Position numbers and translations under genes: made by a program. From JAAURB01 sp049647265 (lineage in GTDB: Bacteria > Cyanobacteriota > Cyanobacteriia > Cyanobacteriales > Microcoleaceae), in contig JBARXJ010000038.1 of NCBI GenBank assembly GCA_049647265.1, positions 62,001-126,000 of the forward strand: DNA of 64,000 bases, in the 5' to 3' direction. Position 1 is the stretch's first letter, and every line of letters begins with the position of its first letter. This document shows positions 8,435-18,156 of this stretch, one piece after another. The notes beneath the pieces were generated by a model. It was not told where the DNA came from and ran no database searches. It saw only the letters and a program-made list of their open reading frames with translations.

Positions 8435-11400
8435 ATGCAATTCAAGTCAAAATCTAATCAAAAAGAGCTCTGGAATGCCTATCGACAGATCTTAGCTTCA
8501 TCCCGCAAAGGGCCAGTTTTGCAAAAGATAGAGAGGGAAAATACCTTACCCCTGTCCTACGCTCAACAGCGCTTTTGGTTGATGAATCAATTTACACCAG
8601 ATAGTTCTGTTTACAATGAGTATGCAGCTTTAATTCGCTTAGAAGGTGTCCTCAACAGGGCTGCACTCCAACAAAGCTTTAACGAAATTCTACGCAGACA
8701 TGAAGCCTTAAGAACGAATATAGTCGTCGTTGACGAGCAACCCGCTCAGAAAATTCGCCCTTATACCCCCCTGAATATAACCGTTGTAGATTTACAAGGA
8801 CTTGACCCACAAACCCAAGCGGCGAACATTCAAGCAGCGATCGCGATCGCTCAACAACCCTTTAACCTAGAACAAGATCTATTGGTGCGTATTCAGCTTT
8901 TGTGCTTGGGGGAATTAGAACATCTCCTGATGGTAACCATTCACCATCTTGTCTACGATGGCTGGTCTCAAGGAATATTTGTTAAAGAACTTTCCACGCT
9001 GTACAATAACTTCTGCAATAATCAACCGTCTCCCCTGAGTCCTTTAGCCATTCAATATGCAGATTTTGCCCATTGGCAAAGGCAGTGGTTACAAGGGGAA
9101 ACTCTCCAATCTCAACTAGACTATTGGCAAAAACAACTCGGTGGTCGTTTACCTATCTTAAATCTACCGACAGATCGACCGAGAGCGCCAAAGCAAACAT
9201 ACCGAGGGATGCGTTACCACCAAGCCCTGCCTAAAGCTGTAACTGAGGGGATGGAAGCCCTAAGTCAGTCGGAAAATGTCACCCCTTTCATGACATGGTT
9301 AGCAGCATTTAAGACTTTACTCTACCGATATACTCAACAAGAAGATGTGTTAGTCGGTTCCCCCATTGCCAATCGTAATAAACCGGAAATAGCAGGTTTA
9401 ATCGGTTGTTTTGTGAATACAATTGTATTGCGTAGTTCACTGTCTGGCGATTGGACATTTTTAGAATTACTGACCCAAGTTCGTGAAGTCACTTTGGGAG
9501 CCTACGCCCATCAAGATTTGCCCTTTGAAAAATTAGTCGAACAGCTACATCTTGAACGAGATCTGAGCATCTCACCCCTGTTTCAGGTGATGTTTGCTTT
9601 CCAAAATACTTCTATAGACCCTTGGAATTTCCAGGACTTAACCGTAACAGAATTAGAAGTAGAGCATCAAAGCGCTAAATTTGACTTGACCTTATATTTA
9701 GAAAGTACCCCTGAAGGGTTAGTGGGGGTATGGGAATACAACCGGGATTTGTTTGCAGCAGCTACAATTGCAAGAATGGCACAACATTTTCAGACCTTAT
9801 TAGCCGCCATTGTTAGCGATCCTCATCAACCCATTGCCACCTTACCCCTGCTCACCTCAACAGAGCAGCAGCAGTTAGTGAGGGAGTTAAATCATACTCA
9901 GATAGAATACCCCAAAATTGAGAGCATCCCTGAGCTATTTATGGCTCAAGTTGAGCGTACACCCGATGCCATAGCGGTAATTTTTGAAGATCAGCAGCTC
10001 ACTTACCGAGAACTTAACGAATACAGTAATAAACTGGCGGATGAGTTGCAACAACAAGGGGTAAAACCGGAAGTTTTAGTCGGGATTTGCGTCGAGCGCA
10101 GTCTGCTGATGGTGATTGGTCTTTTGGGCATTCTCAAAGCAGGTGGAGCCTATGTTCCTTTAGATCCTGCTTATCCCCCATCACGGTTAGCTTTTATTTT
10201 AGAAGATGCTCAAATTTCCGGGTTATTAACTCAAGAAAAACTCTTAGAAATTATTCCCGAAAATCATGCTAAAACTATTTGTTTAGATCAATGGTACGCC
10301 ACACTAAACAGCTTCCAAACATCCCCTGAGTTAATTACAAATCAACAGCCCAAAGCTTCCAACTTAGCTTACATTATCTATACATCAGGATCTACTGGTC
10401 AACCCAAAGGAGTCAGCATCGAACACCACAGCGCTGTTACTCTGATTCAGTGGGCAAAAACAGTGTTCACACCAGAGGAGTTAGCTGGGGTTTTGGCTTC
10501 TACCTCAATTTGCTTTGATTTATCGGTGTTTGAGTTATTTGTAACTTTAAGTTGGGGGGGAACGGTAATCTTAGCAGAAAATGCCTTACAACTGCCGAGC
10601 TTAAAAGCAGCAAACCAGGTCACCTTAATTAATACTGTTCCGAGTGCGATCGCCCAATTACTAAAAATAGAAGGTATACCCACTTCTGTTCGTACCATCA
10701 ATTTAGCAGGGGAAGCCCTATCTAACCCATTAGTACAAAAACTATATCAGTTACCTCACCTCAAAAAAGTCTTCAATCTTTATGGTCCCTCGGAAGATAC
10801 CACCTATTCAACCTTTGCCTTAATTGTTAAAGGTGCTGAAGGAATTCCTCCCATTGGCTGTCCTATATCTAATACCCAATGTTTTGTCTTAGATTCTCAC
10901 CTGCAACTTGTACCCAAAGGTGTGCCAGGAGAACTTTATCTAGGGGGTGAAGGCTTAGCTAGAGGCTACCTCAATCGTCCTGATTTAACCGACTCTAAAT
11001 TTATTGCTAATCTCTTTAACGACAAAACAGATCGTCTTTATAAAACTGGGGACTTAGCACGTTATCTACCGAATGGGGAATTAGAGTATTTGGGACGGAT
11101 TGATAACCAAGTTAAAATACGTGGCTTTCGTATCGAACTCGGAGAAATTGAAGCAGCACTCAGCAAACATCCCCATATTGAAACCGCAATTGTGGTTGTG
11201 CCAGAAGACAATGAAGATAAACGCTTAGTTGCTTACCTTGTTGCTCATCAGCAGCCAGCCCCCACCAGTCGTCAGCTTCGTACTTTTCTGGGTAACCATG
11301 TACCCGAATACATGATTCCAGCCTATTTTGTCCTGCTAGAAGCCTTACCACTCACCCCTAATGGTAAAGTAAATCGTCGCGCCCTTCCTGCACCGGAAAA

Positions 11401-12496
11401 AAATACTTTAGATCCGGATAATAACTGGGTTGCGCCTCGTGACTATTGGGAAATGCAACTGATTAAAATTTGGCAGAAAATTCTCAATACTGATTCAATT
11501 GGTGTTAAAGATGACTTTTTTGAACTGGGTGGTCACTCCCTTCTGGCTGTCAGTCTAATGGCAGAAATTAAACAGCAATTTGGGCAAACATTACCCTTGA
11601 CAATGCTATTTCAAAAAAACACAATTGAACAGTTGGCTACGGTTTTACGTCACCAACAAACAGATATTCCCATCTCTCCTTTAGTAGAATTTCAACCTGG
11701 AAGTGTTGGTAAATCTTTCTTTTTGATTCATCCAGTCGGTGGAAGTGTCCTGAGTTATCTAAACTTAGCCAACAATCTAGGATCAGATATTGGGATTTAC
11801 GGGTTACAAGCCCAAGGATTAGACGGAAAGAAACCTCCTTTAACTCGGATTGAAGACATGGCAACTGATTACCTGAAAGCATTGCGTACAGTGCAACCTA
11901 ATGGTTCATATTTTTTAGGCGGTTGGTCAATGGGAGGAGTTATTGCTTTAGAAATGGCGATTCAACTGCAACAACAAGGAGAAAAGGTCGCTTTGTTAGC
12001 TTTAATGGATAGCTGGATACCTAAACCGAATATTCAGGACTCTAAGAATTACCTAAATAATACTGAGCTACTGTGGCAATTTACTCAAGACTTAGGACTT
12101 CGTTTTGGTCAAAAAATTGTCGAATCATTTGAGGTTTTGCAATCTATTCCGGCAGATGAACAATTAAATTTTATTTTGCAACAGGCACAAGTCAAAGGAC
12201 TTTTAGCGCCAGACTTAGATTTTATGGATTTTCAGCCTGTGGTGGAAGTTTTTAAGCATAATTTACAGGCACTGCAAAACTATAAACCCAAAACTTATTC
12301 AGGTAAAATTACCTTTTTAAAAGCTAAAGAAAATTTATGGGAAAACTTATCTGATTCATCATTAGACTGGCATCAATTAAGTCGTCAAAGTTTAGATATT
12401 CATCCTGTGGACGGTAATCATTATACAATGCTAAGTTCACCCTGTGTTGATCAACTTTCAGCACAATTAAGGCAGTGTATGACTGAAAGTTTATAG
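8435..12496 (+). CDS. single-module non-ribosomal peptide synthetase (C-A-T-TE)
   Basis: A 1353-residue NRPS. The condensation domain (~35-465) has an intact HHLVYDG (170-176). The adenylation domain (~490-1005) has TSGSTGQPKG near 650, FDLSVFELF, YGPSED and the A10 Lys in NGKVNRR. The thiolation domain (~1015-1080) has LGGHSLL (Ser ~1034). The C-terminal thioesterase has GWSMGG (Ser ~1165) and a late VDGNHY His. By aligning the pocket to GrsA by eye I read the ten-residue code as D-L-F-N-N-A-L-T-Y-K, a code I associate with alanine-activating domains. It should take the acyl group from the upstream ACP, add one residue and release the product by hydrolysis or cyclisation. No epimerase or methylation domain is inserted. 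Confidence 0.93.
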   Translation: MQFKSKSNQKELWNAYRQILASSRKGPVLQKIERENTLPLSYAQQRFWLMNQFTPDSSVYNEYAALIRLEGVLNRAALQQSFNEILRRHEALRTNIVVVDEQPAQKIRPYTPLNITVVDLQGLDPQTQAANIQAAIAIAQQPFNLEQDLLVRIQLLCLGELEHLLMVTIHHLVYDGWSQGIFVKELSTLYNNFCNNQPSPLSPLAIQYADFAHWQRQWLQGETLQSQLDYWQKQLGGRLPILNLPTDRPRAPKQTYRGMRYHQALPKAVTEGMEALSQSENVTPFMTWLAAFKTLLYRYTQQEDVLVGSPIANRNKPEIAGLIGCFVNTIVLRSSLSGDWTFLELLTQVREVTLGAYAHQDLPFEKLVEQLHLERDLSISPLFQVMFAFQNTSIDPWNFQDLTVTELEVEHQSAKFDLTLYLESTPEGLVGVWEYNRDLFAAATIARMAQHFQTLLAAIVSDPHQPIATLPLLTSTEQQQLVRELNHTQIEYPKIESIPELFMAQVERTPDAIAVIFEDQQLTYRELNEYSNKLADELQQQGVKPEVLVGICVERSLLMVIGLLGILKAGGAYVPLDPAYPPSRLAFILEDAQISGLLTQEKLLEIIPENHAKTICLDQWYATLNSFQTSPELITNQQPKASNLAYIIYTSGSTGQPKGVSIEHHSAVTLIQWAKTVFTPEELAGVLASTSICFDLSVFELFVTLSWGGTVILAENALQLPSLKAANQVTLINTVPSAIAQLLKIEGIPTSVRTINLAGEALSNPLVQKLYQLPHLKKVFNLYGPSEDTTYSTFALIVKGAEGIPPIGCPISNTQCFVLDSHLQLVPKGVPGELYLGGEGLARGYLNRPDLTDSKFIANLFNDKTDRLYKTGDLARYLPNGELEYLGRIDNQVKIRGFRIELGEIEAALSKHPHIETAIVVVPEDNEDKRLVAYLVAHQQPAPTSRQLRTFLGNHVPEYMIPAYFVLLEALPLTPNGKVNRRALPAPEKNTLDPDNNWVAPRDYWEMQLIKIWQKILNTDSIGVKDDFFELGGHSLLAVSLMAEIKQQFGQTLPLTMLFQKNTIEQLATVLRHQQTDIPISPLVEFQPGSVGKSFFLIHPVGGSVLSYLNLANNLGSDIGIYGLQAQGLDGKKPPLTRIEDMATDYLKALRTVQPNGSYFLGGWSMGGVIALEMAIQLQQQGEKVALLALMDSWIPKPNIQDSKNYLNNTELLWQFTQDLGLRFGQKIVESFEVLQSIPADEQLNFILQQAQVKGLLAPDLDFMDFQPVVEVFKHNLQALQNYKPKTYSGKITFLKAKENLWENLSDSSLDWHQLSRQSLDIHPVDGNHYTMLSSPCVDQLSAQLRQCMTESL

Positions 12497-12614
12497 GGAG
12501 TATCTTGTTTAGGTAAAAATATTACCCATGGTTTTAGTTTTACTTCAAATAGCTAATGTATCGAAATATTTATTGATGCAAAAGACAGAGTAATTTGATT
12601 GAGGAATAACGTTT

Positions 12615-13268
12615 ATGTATTATGAATTCCATTCTCCGCCAATTTGGCTAAATGCCGTTGCTCACGATCCTCGAATTAGCGTCGGCGAATATACCTATTT
12701 TAGTCGCCATATGAGCATTGGCTTATGGTCTCCTGAAGAACGAGTAGAAATTGGTAAATTTTGTTCTATCGCTAAAGATGTCGTAATTTTTGGCGGTGGA
12801 GAACATATCTTGACCCACGCTACCACCTTTCCCTTTAAATGGATGTCGGCTAGTTTTGGTGGGGACGATCGCCACGATGACGATTATACAAAAGGCCCCA
12901 CAACAATAGCCAACGATGTTTGGCTGGGATATGGTGCAACTATTTTATCTGGGGTAAAAATTGGTAATGGTGTTGTGGTTGGTGCTCAAGCCGTAGTCAC
13001 TAAAGATGTTCCCGATTATGCAATCGTTGTCGGGAATCCTGCTAAAATAATTCGCTATCGCTTTAAACCAGAAACGATTAAGCGTTTGCTGGAATTGCGG
13101 TGGTGGGAATGGGAACTTGCGAAGATTTATGCCAATTTAGACTTGCTCTACCAAAATCCAGATAGTTGGCCTACAGAACTTGATATCAAAGAGCCTCAGG
13201 GAAAGATACCAAAATTGCTAGACCACGGAGATTATCCCACCTTTGCTCCAACATCTAACGAAGTTTGA
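12615..13268 (+). CDS. left-handed beta-helix O-acetyltransferase (CatB/XAT-like)
   Basis: A 217-residue protein with the hexapeptide-repeat pattern of left-handed beta-helix acyltransferases: repeated I/V-G-x-x-x-x units (VEIGKFCSI, IANDVWLGYGAT, KIGNGVVVGAQAVV) ending in VVGNPAKIIRYRF. The GGEHILTHATTFPF segment carries the His region conserved in the xenobiotic/streptogramin acetyltransferase (XAT) group. It would transfer an acetyl group from acetyl-CoA to a hydroxyl of a small molecule or sugar, consistent with tailoring of the glycosylated product. GAGG precedes the ATG. It lies 118 bases after the NRPS gene, with no strong terminator between them. Confidence 0.8.
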   Translation: MYYEFHSPPIWLNAVAHDPRISVGEYTYFSRHMSIGLWSPEERVEIGKFCSIAKDVVIFGGGEHILTHATTFPFKWMSASFGGDDRHDDDYTKGPTTIANDVWLGYGATILSGVKIGNGVVVGAQAVVTKDVPDYAIVVGNPAKIIRYRFKPETIKRLLELRWWEWELAKIYANLDLLYQNPDSWPTELDIKEPQGKIPKLLDHGDYPTFAPTSNEV

Positions 13269-13314
13269 AACCACTGAAGTTATAAAAATTAAACCGAAAT
13301 AGAGACTTATTGCT

Positions 13315-14700
13315 ATGACTACCGTTTCCTTTAATCCGACCCTGACCACTCACGCAGAATCCAACGTTTTTTATGCCTGGGGTTTACATGATTCCTTTCG
13401 GAAAATTGATAGAGGAGAAGGAATTTATCTTTATGACCGCGATGGTAACCGATATTTGGACGCTGTAGGGGGATCTCACTTAATTTCTATCGGTCACGGG
13501 GTATCAGAAATTGCCGAAGCGATCGCCTCTCAAGCGCGTAACTTTTGTTTCCTGAGTAAGGGACAATTTACCAGCGAACCCATGGAAAATTTAGCCACTT
13601 TGGTTACAAGTATGGCACCGGAAGGTATGAACCGGGTTTGCTTTGCTTCCAGTGGTTCTGATGCCAACGAATTAGCGCTACAAGTGGTTTATTACTATCA
13701 TCAAGAGCGGGGAAAAGGAAGTAAATATAAAGTGATTGGACGCTCCCATAGCTATCATGGTCGGACTGCTGCCACTCAAGCCTTAACCTCTAATATGGCG
13801 TTGCGGGAAAATAGCTTACCTTACAGTATCAAACATCCTTATATTAGTGCCCCCTATTGCTATCGTTGTCCCCTCAAGTTAAATTATCCCAGTTGTGAAT
13901 TAGCTTGTGCTGACGAACTGGTTCGTACCATTGAACAAGAAGGAGCCGATACTGTTGCTGCGGTTATTATCGAGCCAATTCTGTGTGGTGCGGTTGCGGC
14001 TGTGGTTCCGCCACCAGACTATTACCGAAAAGTTCGAGAAATCTGTGACTTTTACGATATTTTATTGATTGCTGATGAAGTCGTGACTGGATTTGGACGA
14101 ACAGGGAAAAACTTTGCTATGGAGCATTGGGATACGGTTCCAGATATCATGACAATTGCCAAAGGATTAAGTAGCGGTTACGCTCCGATTGGCGGTATTG
14201 TTGTTCACGATCGAGTATATGAAACCTTCATGGGAGGAAACCGTAAATCTGTCTCAGGGGTATTTACCTATTCAGGACATCCCATTGCCTGTGCCGCCGC
14301 TTTAGCAGTGCAACAATATATAATCAAACATAATTTGGTTGAGCAATGTGCAAGCCGAGGCGAGTATTTGAAACAGCGATTAGAAGAGTTAAAACAGCGT
14401 CAACCTTTTATTGGTGACGTGCGGGGTAAAGGATTATTAATGGGGGTGGAATTTGTTCAAGATCGCGAAACTCATAAACCTTTTGATCGCTCCTTAAAGT
14501 TCCATGAAAAAATGGCAAAAACGGCACTGAAAAATGGACTGTTGCTGAAAGGACGTAAGCCTGATGCGACGGATATTTTAGAAGGCGATCAATTTCTGAT
14601 TTCTCCCGCGTTTATTATTAGCGAACGTCAATGTGACGAACTGGTTGAACTTTGGGAAACTAGCATTGAAGAAGTTAGCCGTTCCCTAGGTCTAGTTTGA
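13315..14700 (+). CDS. class III PLP-dependent aminotransferase
   Basis: A 461-residue fold-type I aminotransferase of class III. Family marks are SSGSDANELA near 112-121, HSYHGRT near 145-151, the cofactor-ring Asp in LLIADEVVTGFGRTG (about 251-264) and the Schiff-base Lys283 in TIAKGLSSGYAPIGG. A Cys-rich insertion (C182, C185, C194, C198) lies ahead of the cofactor domain; a similar block occurs in a subgroup of the family. Such enzymes move an amino group between an amine or omega-amino acid and a keto acid or aldehyde. It follows the acetyltransferase by 46 bases and precedes a terminator, so it closes the main operon. Substrate unknown. Confidence 0.88.
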   Translation: MTTVSFNPTLTTHAESNVFYAWGLHDSFRKIDRGEGIYLYDRDGNRYLDAVGGSHLISIGHGVSEIAEAIASQARNFCFLSKGQFTSEPMENLATLVTSMAPEGMNRVCFASSGSDANELALQVVYYYHQERGKGSKYKVIGRSHSYHGRTAATQALTSNMALRENSLPYSIKHPYISAPYCYRCPLKLNYPSCELACADELVRTIEQEGADTVAAVIIEPILCGAVAAVVPPPDYYRKVREICDFYDILLIADEVVTGFGRTGKNFAMEHWDTVPDIMTIAKGLSSGYAPIGGIVVHDRVYETFMGGNRKSVSGVFTYSGHPIACAAALAVQQYIIKHNLVEQCASRGEYLKQRLEELKQRQPFIGDVRGKGLLMGVEFVQDRETHKPFDRSLKFHEKMAKTALKNGLLLKGRKPDATDILEGDQFLISPAFIISERQCDELVELWETSIEEVSRSLGLV

Positions 14701-14773
14701 TAGAGGGTATAACTGAGTAATGAATAATTCTGCCGCATACTCTCACCCTTTCTAAATTCTAGAGCATTTATTT

Positions 14774-14829
14774 AGCAAGCGATCGCCAGCTCATCAAAGC
14801 ACTACTAATGGAAGACCGCTTGCTTTTTT
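14774..14829 (+). terminator. putative intrinsic terminator closing the main cluster operon
   Basis: AGCAAGCG (14774-14781) is perfectly complementary to CGCTTGCT (14817-14824), followed at once by a T-run (14824-14829). The loop is long (35 nt) and contains a HIP1 site, so folding efficiency is uncertain. Position, 75 bases after the aminotransferase stop, suits a terminator. Confidence 0.45.
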
Positions 14830-14976
14830 CTCAATATCAATTGATGAGCGTGTTGAATGTGTCGGAATGCCGTCATGAAATATTGCATTCCTTAATATAA
14901 ATTATTTCCCAAAAGCAATTATTTTCATCAGGGTGAAGATATTATGAAATCAAATTCTATCTAAACTAATTATTCT

Positions 14977-15963
14977 ATGTCTGAAACTCAGGAAAAAATT
15001 ATCAACTTAACAGAAGCTAATCTAGGTAAATTTTCAAGTTTAATCCCATTCTTTTTTTTGACAGGTGCTTTACTAGCTATCTCAATGGCACCTATTTTTA
15101 TGAAACTCTCTTTTCGAGAAATTAGTGCTAATGCCACACTCTATAATCGTTTATGGATTGGGGCTGTTATCTTTGGTTTATGGAGTGGTTTTAATCAATT
15201 AGGAACTAAAAAAATAGAAGATCAGCCCAGTGGGGAGAGAAAACCTCACCTCAAAGATTTTGCCCTTTTGTTCGCTGCTAGTATTTTTCAATTATTAAAT
15301 CGGTTGTTTTTTATTTGGTCTCTAACTCAAACCAGTGCAGCTAATGCCACTATTTTAGGCTCTCTCACCCCAATCTCAACAACTTTAGGAGCCTGGTTAT
15401 TATTTAAACAGCGTTTTGATCGCCAATTTATAGTGGGTTTAGTTTTAGCGACAGTGGGAGCAATGGGTTTAGGATGGCAAGATTTTCAACAATCAAGCAA
15501 TAGTTTTCTAGGGGATTCTGCTGCTTTAATCGCAGCTTTTTTATATACAGGAACTTTATTAACTTTAGAAAATATTCGCGACAAGTTTTCCGTCATTAAT
15601 ATATTATTATGGCGCTGCGTCATTGGTACTTTATTAATCTTGCCACTGGTACTATTGTTTGATGAGCCAATTTATCCGATTTCTTTGTCCGGATGGTTAT
15701 CTGTCATTGCCTTAAGTGCTGTTTGTGAAGCTTTAGGTCACGGATTACTCGTTTATAGTCTGAATCATTTTTCGGCCGCCTTTATCACCGTATTTTTTCT
15801 GCTAGATCCAGTGATTGTTGCCATCTTAGCTTGGATCATTTTTGCTGAAAGTTTGAGTTTATTAAACCTAATTGTATTTACGGTAATTTTAAGTGGAGTT
15901 TATTTAGCGATTTCTGGTAAAGTTACCACTCAAGAAGAAAGTGAATATGTTGTACAACAATAA
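14977..15963 (+). CDS. EamA/DMT-family transporter
   Basis: A 328-residue integral membrane protein with about ten hydrophobic helices arranged as two EamA repeats (about 25-165 and 180-312). Short loops, a conserved helix-end pattern (SLTPISTTLGAWLLF; LLDPVIVAILAWIIF) and the lack of a signal peptide fit the drug/metabolite transporter superfamily, whose members export amino acids, nucleotide sugars or small metabolites across the inner membrane. It lies 276 bases downstream of the aminotransferase, after a terminator, so it probably has its own promoter. Export of the cluster product or its precursor is an inference from position. Confidence 0.8.
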   Translation: MSETQEKIINLTEANLGKFSSLIPFFFLTGALLAISMAPIFMKLSFREISANATLYNRLWIGAVIFGLWSGFNQLGTKKIEDQPSGERKPHLKDFALLFAASIFQLLNRLFFIWSLTQTSAANATILGSLTPISTTLGAWLLFKQRFDRQFIVGLVLATVGAMGLGWQDFQQSSNSFLGDSAALIAAFLYTGTLLTLENIRDKFSVINILLWRCVIGTLLILPLVLLFDEPIYPISLSGWLSVIALSAVCEALGHGLLVYSLNHFSAAFITVFFLLDPVIVAILAWIIFAESLSLLNLIVFTVILSGVYLAISGKVTTQEESEYVVQQ

Positions 15964-16086
15964 AAACCGAAATAAACTGACTATGGCAGTAAGCAAAGAT
16001 AAGTTGTATAGTCAATCATGTTTTTCCCTTACTTACAATCAGAGGATTCTCGCGAGTTTTGCTAAAACTGATTTAAATTAAACACT

Positions 16087-17316
16087 ATGAAGTTAACTTC
16101 CCAACACAAACAACCCACTCATTCCTATTGGCTGACCAATGCACCCTACCAAAATTATCGTAGTACTCCAGACTTACCATCCCAGACCGATGTAGTTGTC
16201 ATTGGTGGGGGTATGACGGGAGTGAGTACGGCTTACTGGTTAAGTAAAAATGGTATTAATGTTACCCTACTAGAAAGACGTGGGATTAGTGGGGGGGCGA
16301 CCGGACGAAACGGAGGAAATTTTAACCCTCGGACAACGAAAAACTTTTCTTTAGCACTAAAAGAGTACGGTATTGATACAGCCCAAGCTATTTTGGAATA
16401 TGTCAGTAAAAATGCCCAAGCGATCAAAAACTTTGTTAAGGATCATCACGTAGATTGTGAATTGTCTTTTCCTGGCGCAGTCACCTTAGCCCTGACTCCA
16501 GAAGAATCAGATCTGTTGCAACAAGCAGCATCAGCCTTGGCTCAGTATGATGTAGAAGGTGAATACTGGAATAGGGAACAGTGTACTCAATTCACCCATA
16601 GTTCCGACTTTCTCGCAGGAGTATTTTACCCCGATGTGGGCAGACTTTGGCCAGCAAAATTAGTAGCCGCGATCGCCTCTGAAGGTCTCAAGCAAGGAGT
16701 CAATCTTCAAACGCAGACAGAAGTTTACGAGGTACAAAAAGAATCGAGTGGTTTAATAGTAAAAACGAATCGTGGTTCTCTTCAAGCTCAAAACGTTGTC
16801 TATGCGACCAATGCCTGGACAAGAGAGCTACTCCCTTTCGTTAAAGATATTATTGTCCCTATTCGCGGGCAAATGCTAGTGACGGAACCTGTACCCCCGA
16901 TGTGGGATTTTAGCTTTTTTACCAGGTTTGAATATTGTATACAGCGACCTGATGGCCGAATTTTTCTCGGCGGTAGACGGTGGGCATCACCAACAGGGGA
17001 AGAGAATAATGATGACGATACAGTCATTAATCCCGCCGTTAGTCAAGGATTAAAAGAGTTTTTGACACAACATTTCCCAGATTTACGCAACATTAAGGTA
17101 GAGCAAGAATGGACAGGGGTTATGGCTTTTAGCAAAGATGCTAATCCTTTAATTGGACCTGTGCCCAAGCGTCCCGGTGAATATATTGCGGCAGGCTTTA
17201 CAGGTAATGGTATGGTGATGACCTTCTTAGCGGGCTTAGCAATCACTGATATGATTATGGGGCGATCGCCATCAGTTGTTGTAGAAGCTTTTGAACCCTC
17301 ACGTTTTTTAACCTAG
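16087..17316 (+). CDS. FAD-dependent amine/amino acid oxidoreductase (DAO family)
   Basis: A 409-residue flavoenzyme. The N-terminal Rossmann motif DVVVIGGGMTGVSTAYWL (about 35-52) binds the FAD ADP moiety, followed by LLERR and the GGATGRNGGNF stretch typical of D-amino-acid-oxidase-like (DAO) proteins such as glycine oxidase and gamma-glutamylputrescine oxidase. The C-terminal half has IQRPDGRIFLGG and AAGFTGNGM, which complete the FAD site. It would oxidise a C-N bond to an imine with release of H2O2, or pass electrons on. It is 123 bases after the transporter. Its stop codon overlaps that of the convergent SGNH hydrolase gene by two bases. Confidence 0.85.
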   Translation: MKLTSQHKQPTHSYWLTNAPYQNYRSTPDLPSQTDVVVIGGGMTGVSTAYWLSKNGINVTLLERRGISGGATGRNGGNFNPRTTKNFSLALKEYGIDTAQAILEYVSKNAQAIKNFVKDHHVDCELSFPGAVTLALTPEESDLLQQAASALAQYDVEGEYWNREQCTQFTHSSDFLAGVFYPDVGRLWPAKLVAAIASEGLKQGVNLQTQTEVYEVQKESSGLIVKTNRGSLQAQNVVYATNAWTRELLPFVKDIIVPIRGQMLVTEPVPPMWDFSFFTRFEYCIQRPDGRIFLGGRRWASPTGEENNDDDTVINPAVSQGLKEFLTQHFPDLRNIKVEQEWTGVMAFSKDANPLIGPVPKRPGEYIAAGFTGNGMVMTFLAGLAITDMIMGRSPSVVVEAFEPSRFLT

Positions 17317-18149
17317 TTTTGAATCTCAGCCAGCTTTTCTACCAAAGCACTGACAATGACTTGATGACCAGCGAGGGATGGGTGAAGTCCATCAGCAAGC
17401 AATAAATCTGGATGAGCAGGAATTCCAAAAATTTTTTGCAAGTCAATCACTGGATCTGGTAACTGTCGTACCACTGCAGATACCTGGGCGAGATCCTGAT
17501 TAAACCATCTCTCTTGAAGGGGTGCCAATGCCCAATCTGCTTCAATCTGCGCTTCAATTACTGTAGGGGGTGTCATCCACACCCAACGCGCCTGAGTTTG
17601 GCTAGTCATTAAATGGCGCAACATCTGCAAGTTTTTCGCAGTTTCCTCCAGGCTAACCAAAACCTGAGTTGGAGGTAAACCATGTCGCCTTACGTCGTTA
17701 GTCCCAGCTAAGCAAATAATCCAATCAGGCTGTTGTTGCGCCACCTCCATAAAACGACTAATAAGGTGAGTGGTGGTATCACCAGAAATTCCCGCGTTGA
17801 TCACCTTAATAGAGTCAGAGGGGCGACGCAGGTAGAGCAGATGACGCAAGATCTCTAACCAAGATTGAGAGTCATCCGTAATACTATCACCCAAACCCAC
17901 TACAGTTGCACCGGGCGCAAAAGGAAGTCTGTCTACCAAACGACAGAAGTGAGGATTGTTAAGGAGTGTTTTAGCTGTTTGCTGGGCGTTGAGTGTAAAA
18001 CGCTCTCGGAGTTGGCGATAGAGATCCACTTCGACTCCTAAAAGGGCGGCTCTTGTCTCATCATTATTAATCCCAGGCATTTGTGAAATAATTTTTTCAG
18101 GGTGATAAAACTGAACGGTGTAGATCAGTTCCTTAGTTATTTGACTCAT
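17313..18149 (-). CDS. SGNH/GDSL hydrolase
   Basis: A serine esterase/lipase of the SGNH superfamily. All four blocks are visible: GLGDSIT (nucleophile Ser), NAGISGDTT (Gly), LAGTNDVRRHG (Asn) and DGLHPSLAGH (Asp/His). No signal peptide, so probably cytoplasmic. The ATG at 18149 is chosen because it begins 7 bases after the mtnK stop. An upstream ATG at 18212 in the same frame would overlap mtnK by 56 bases and add 21 basic, poorly conserved-looking residues. Tight spacing to mtnK indicates one transcript. What ester it cleaves is unknown; deacylation of a metabolite is possible. Confidence 0.82.
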   Translation of the reverse strand: MSQITKELIYTVQFYHPEKIISQMPGINNDETRAALLGVEVDLYRQLRERFTLNAQQTAKTLLNNPHFCRLVDRLPFAPGATVVGLGDSITDDSQSWLEILRHLLYLRRPSDSIKVINAGISGDTTTHLISRFMEVAQQQPDWIICLAGTNDVRRHGLPPTQVLVSLEETAKNLQMLRHLMTSQTQARWVWMTPPTVIEAQIEADWALAPLQERWFNQDLAQVSAVVRQLPDPVIDLQKIFGIPAHPDLLLADGLHPSLAGHQVIVSALVEKLAEIQN

Positions 18150-18156
18150 TAATTTA

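Noticed and set aside
10447..10701. Minus-strand open frame inside the NRPS gene
   Set aside because: Antisense shadow of the adenylation domain, whose motifs are continuous on the plus strand.
8435..12496. Part of a microcystin, anabaenopeptin or aeruginosin cluster
   Set aside because: Gene content and order around this single module (SPASM enzyme, methyltransferase-ACP, GT-B) do not fit those multi-module pathways.
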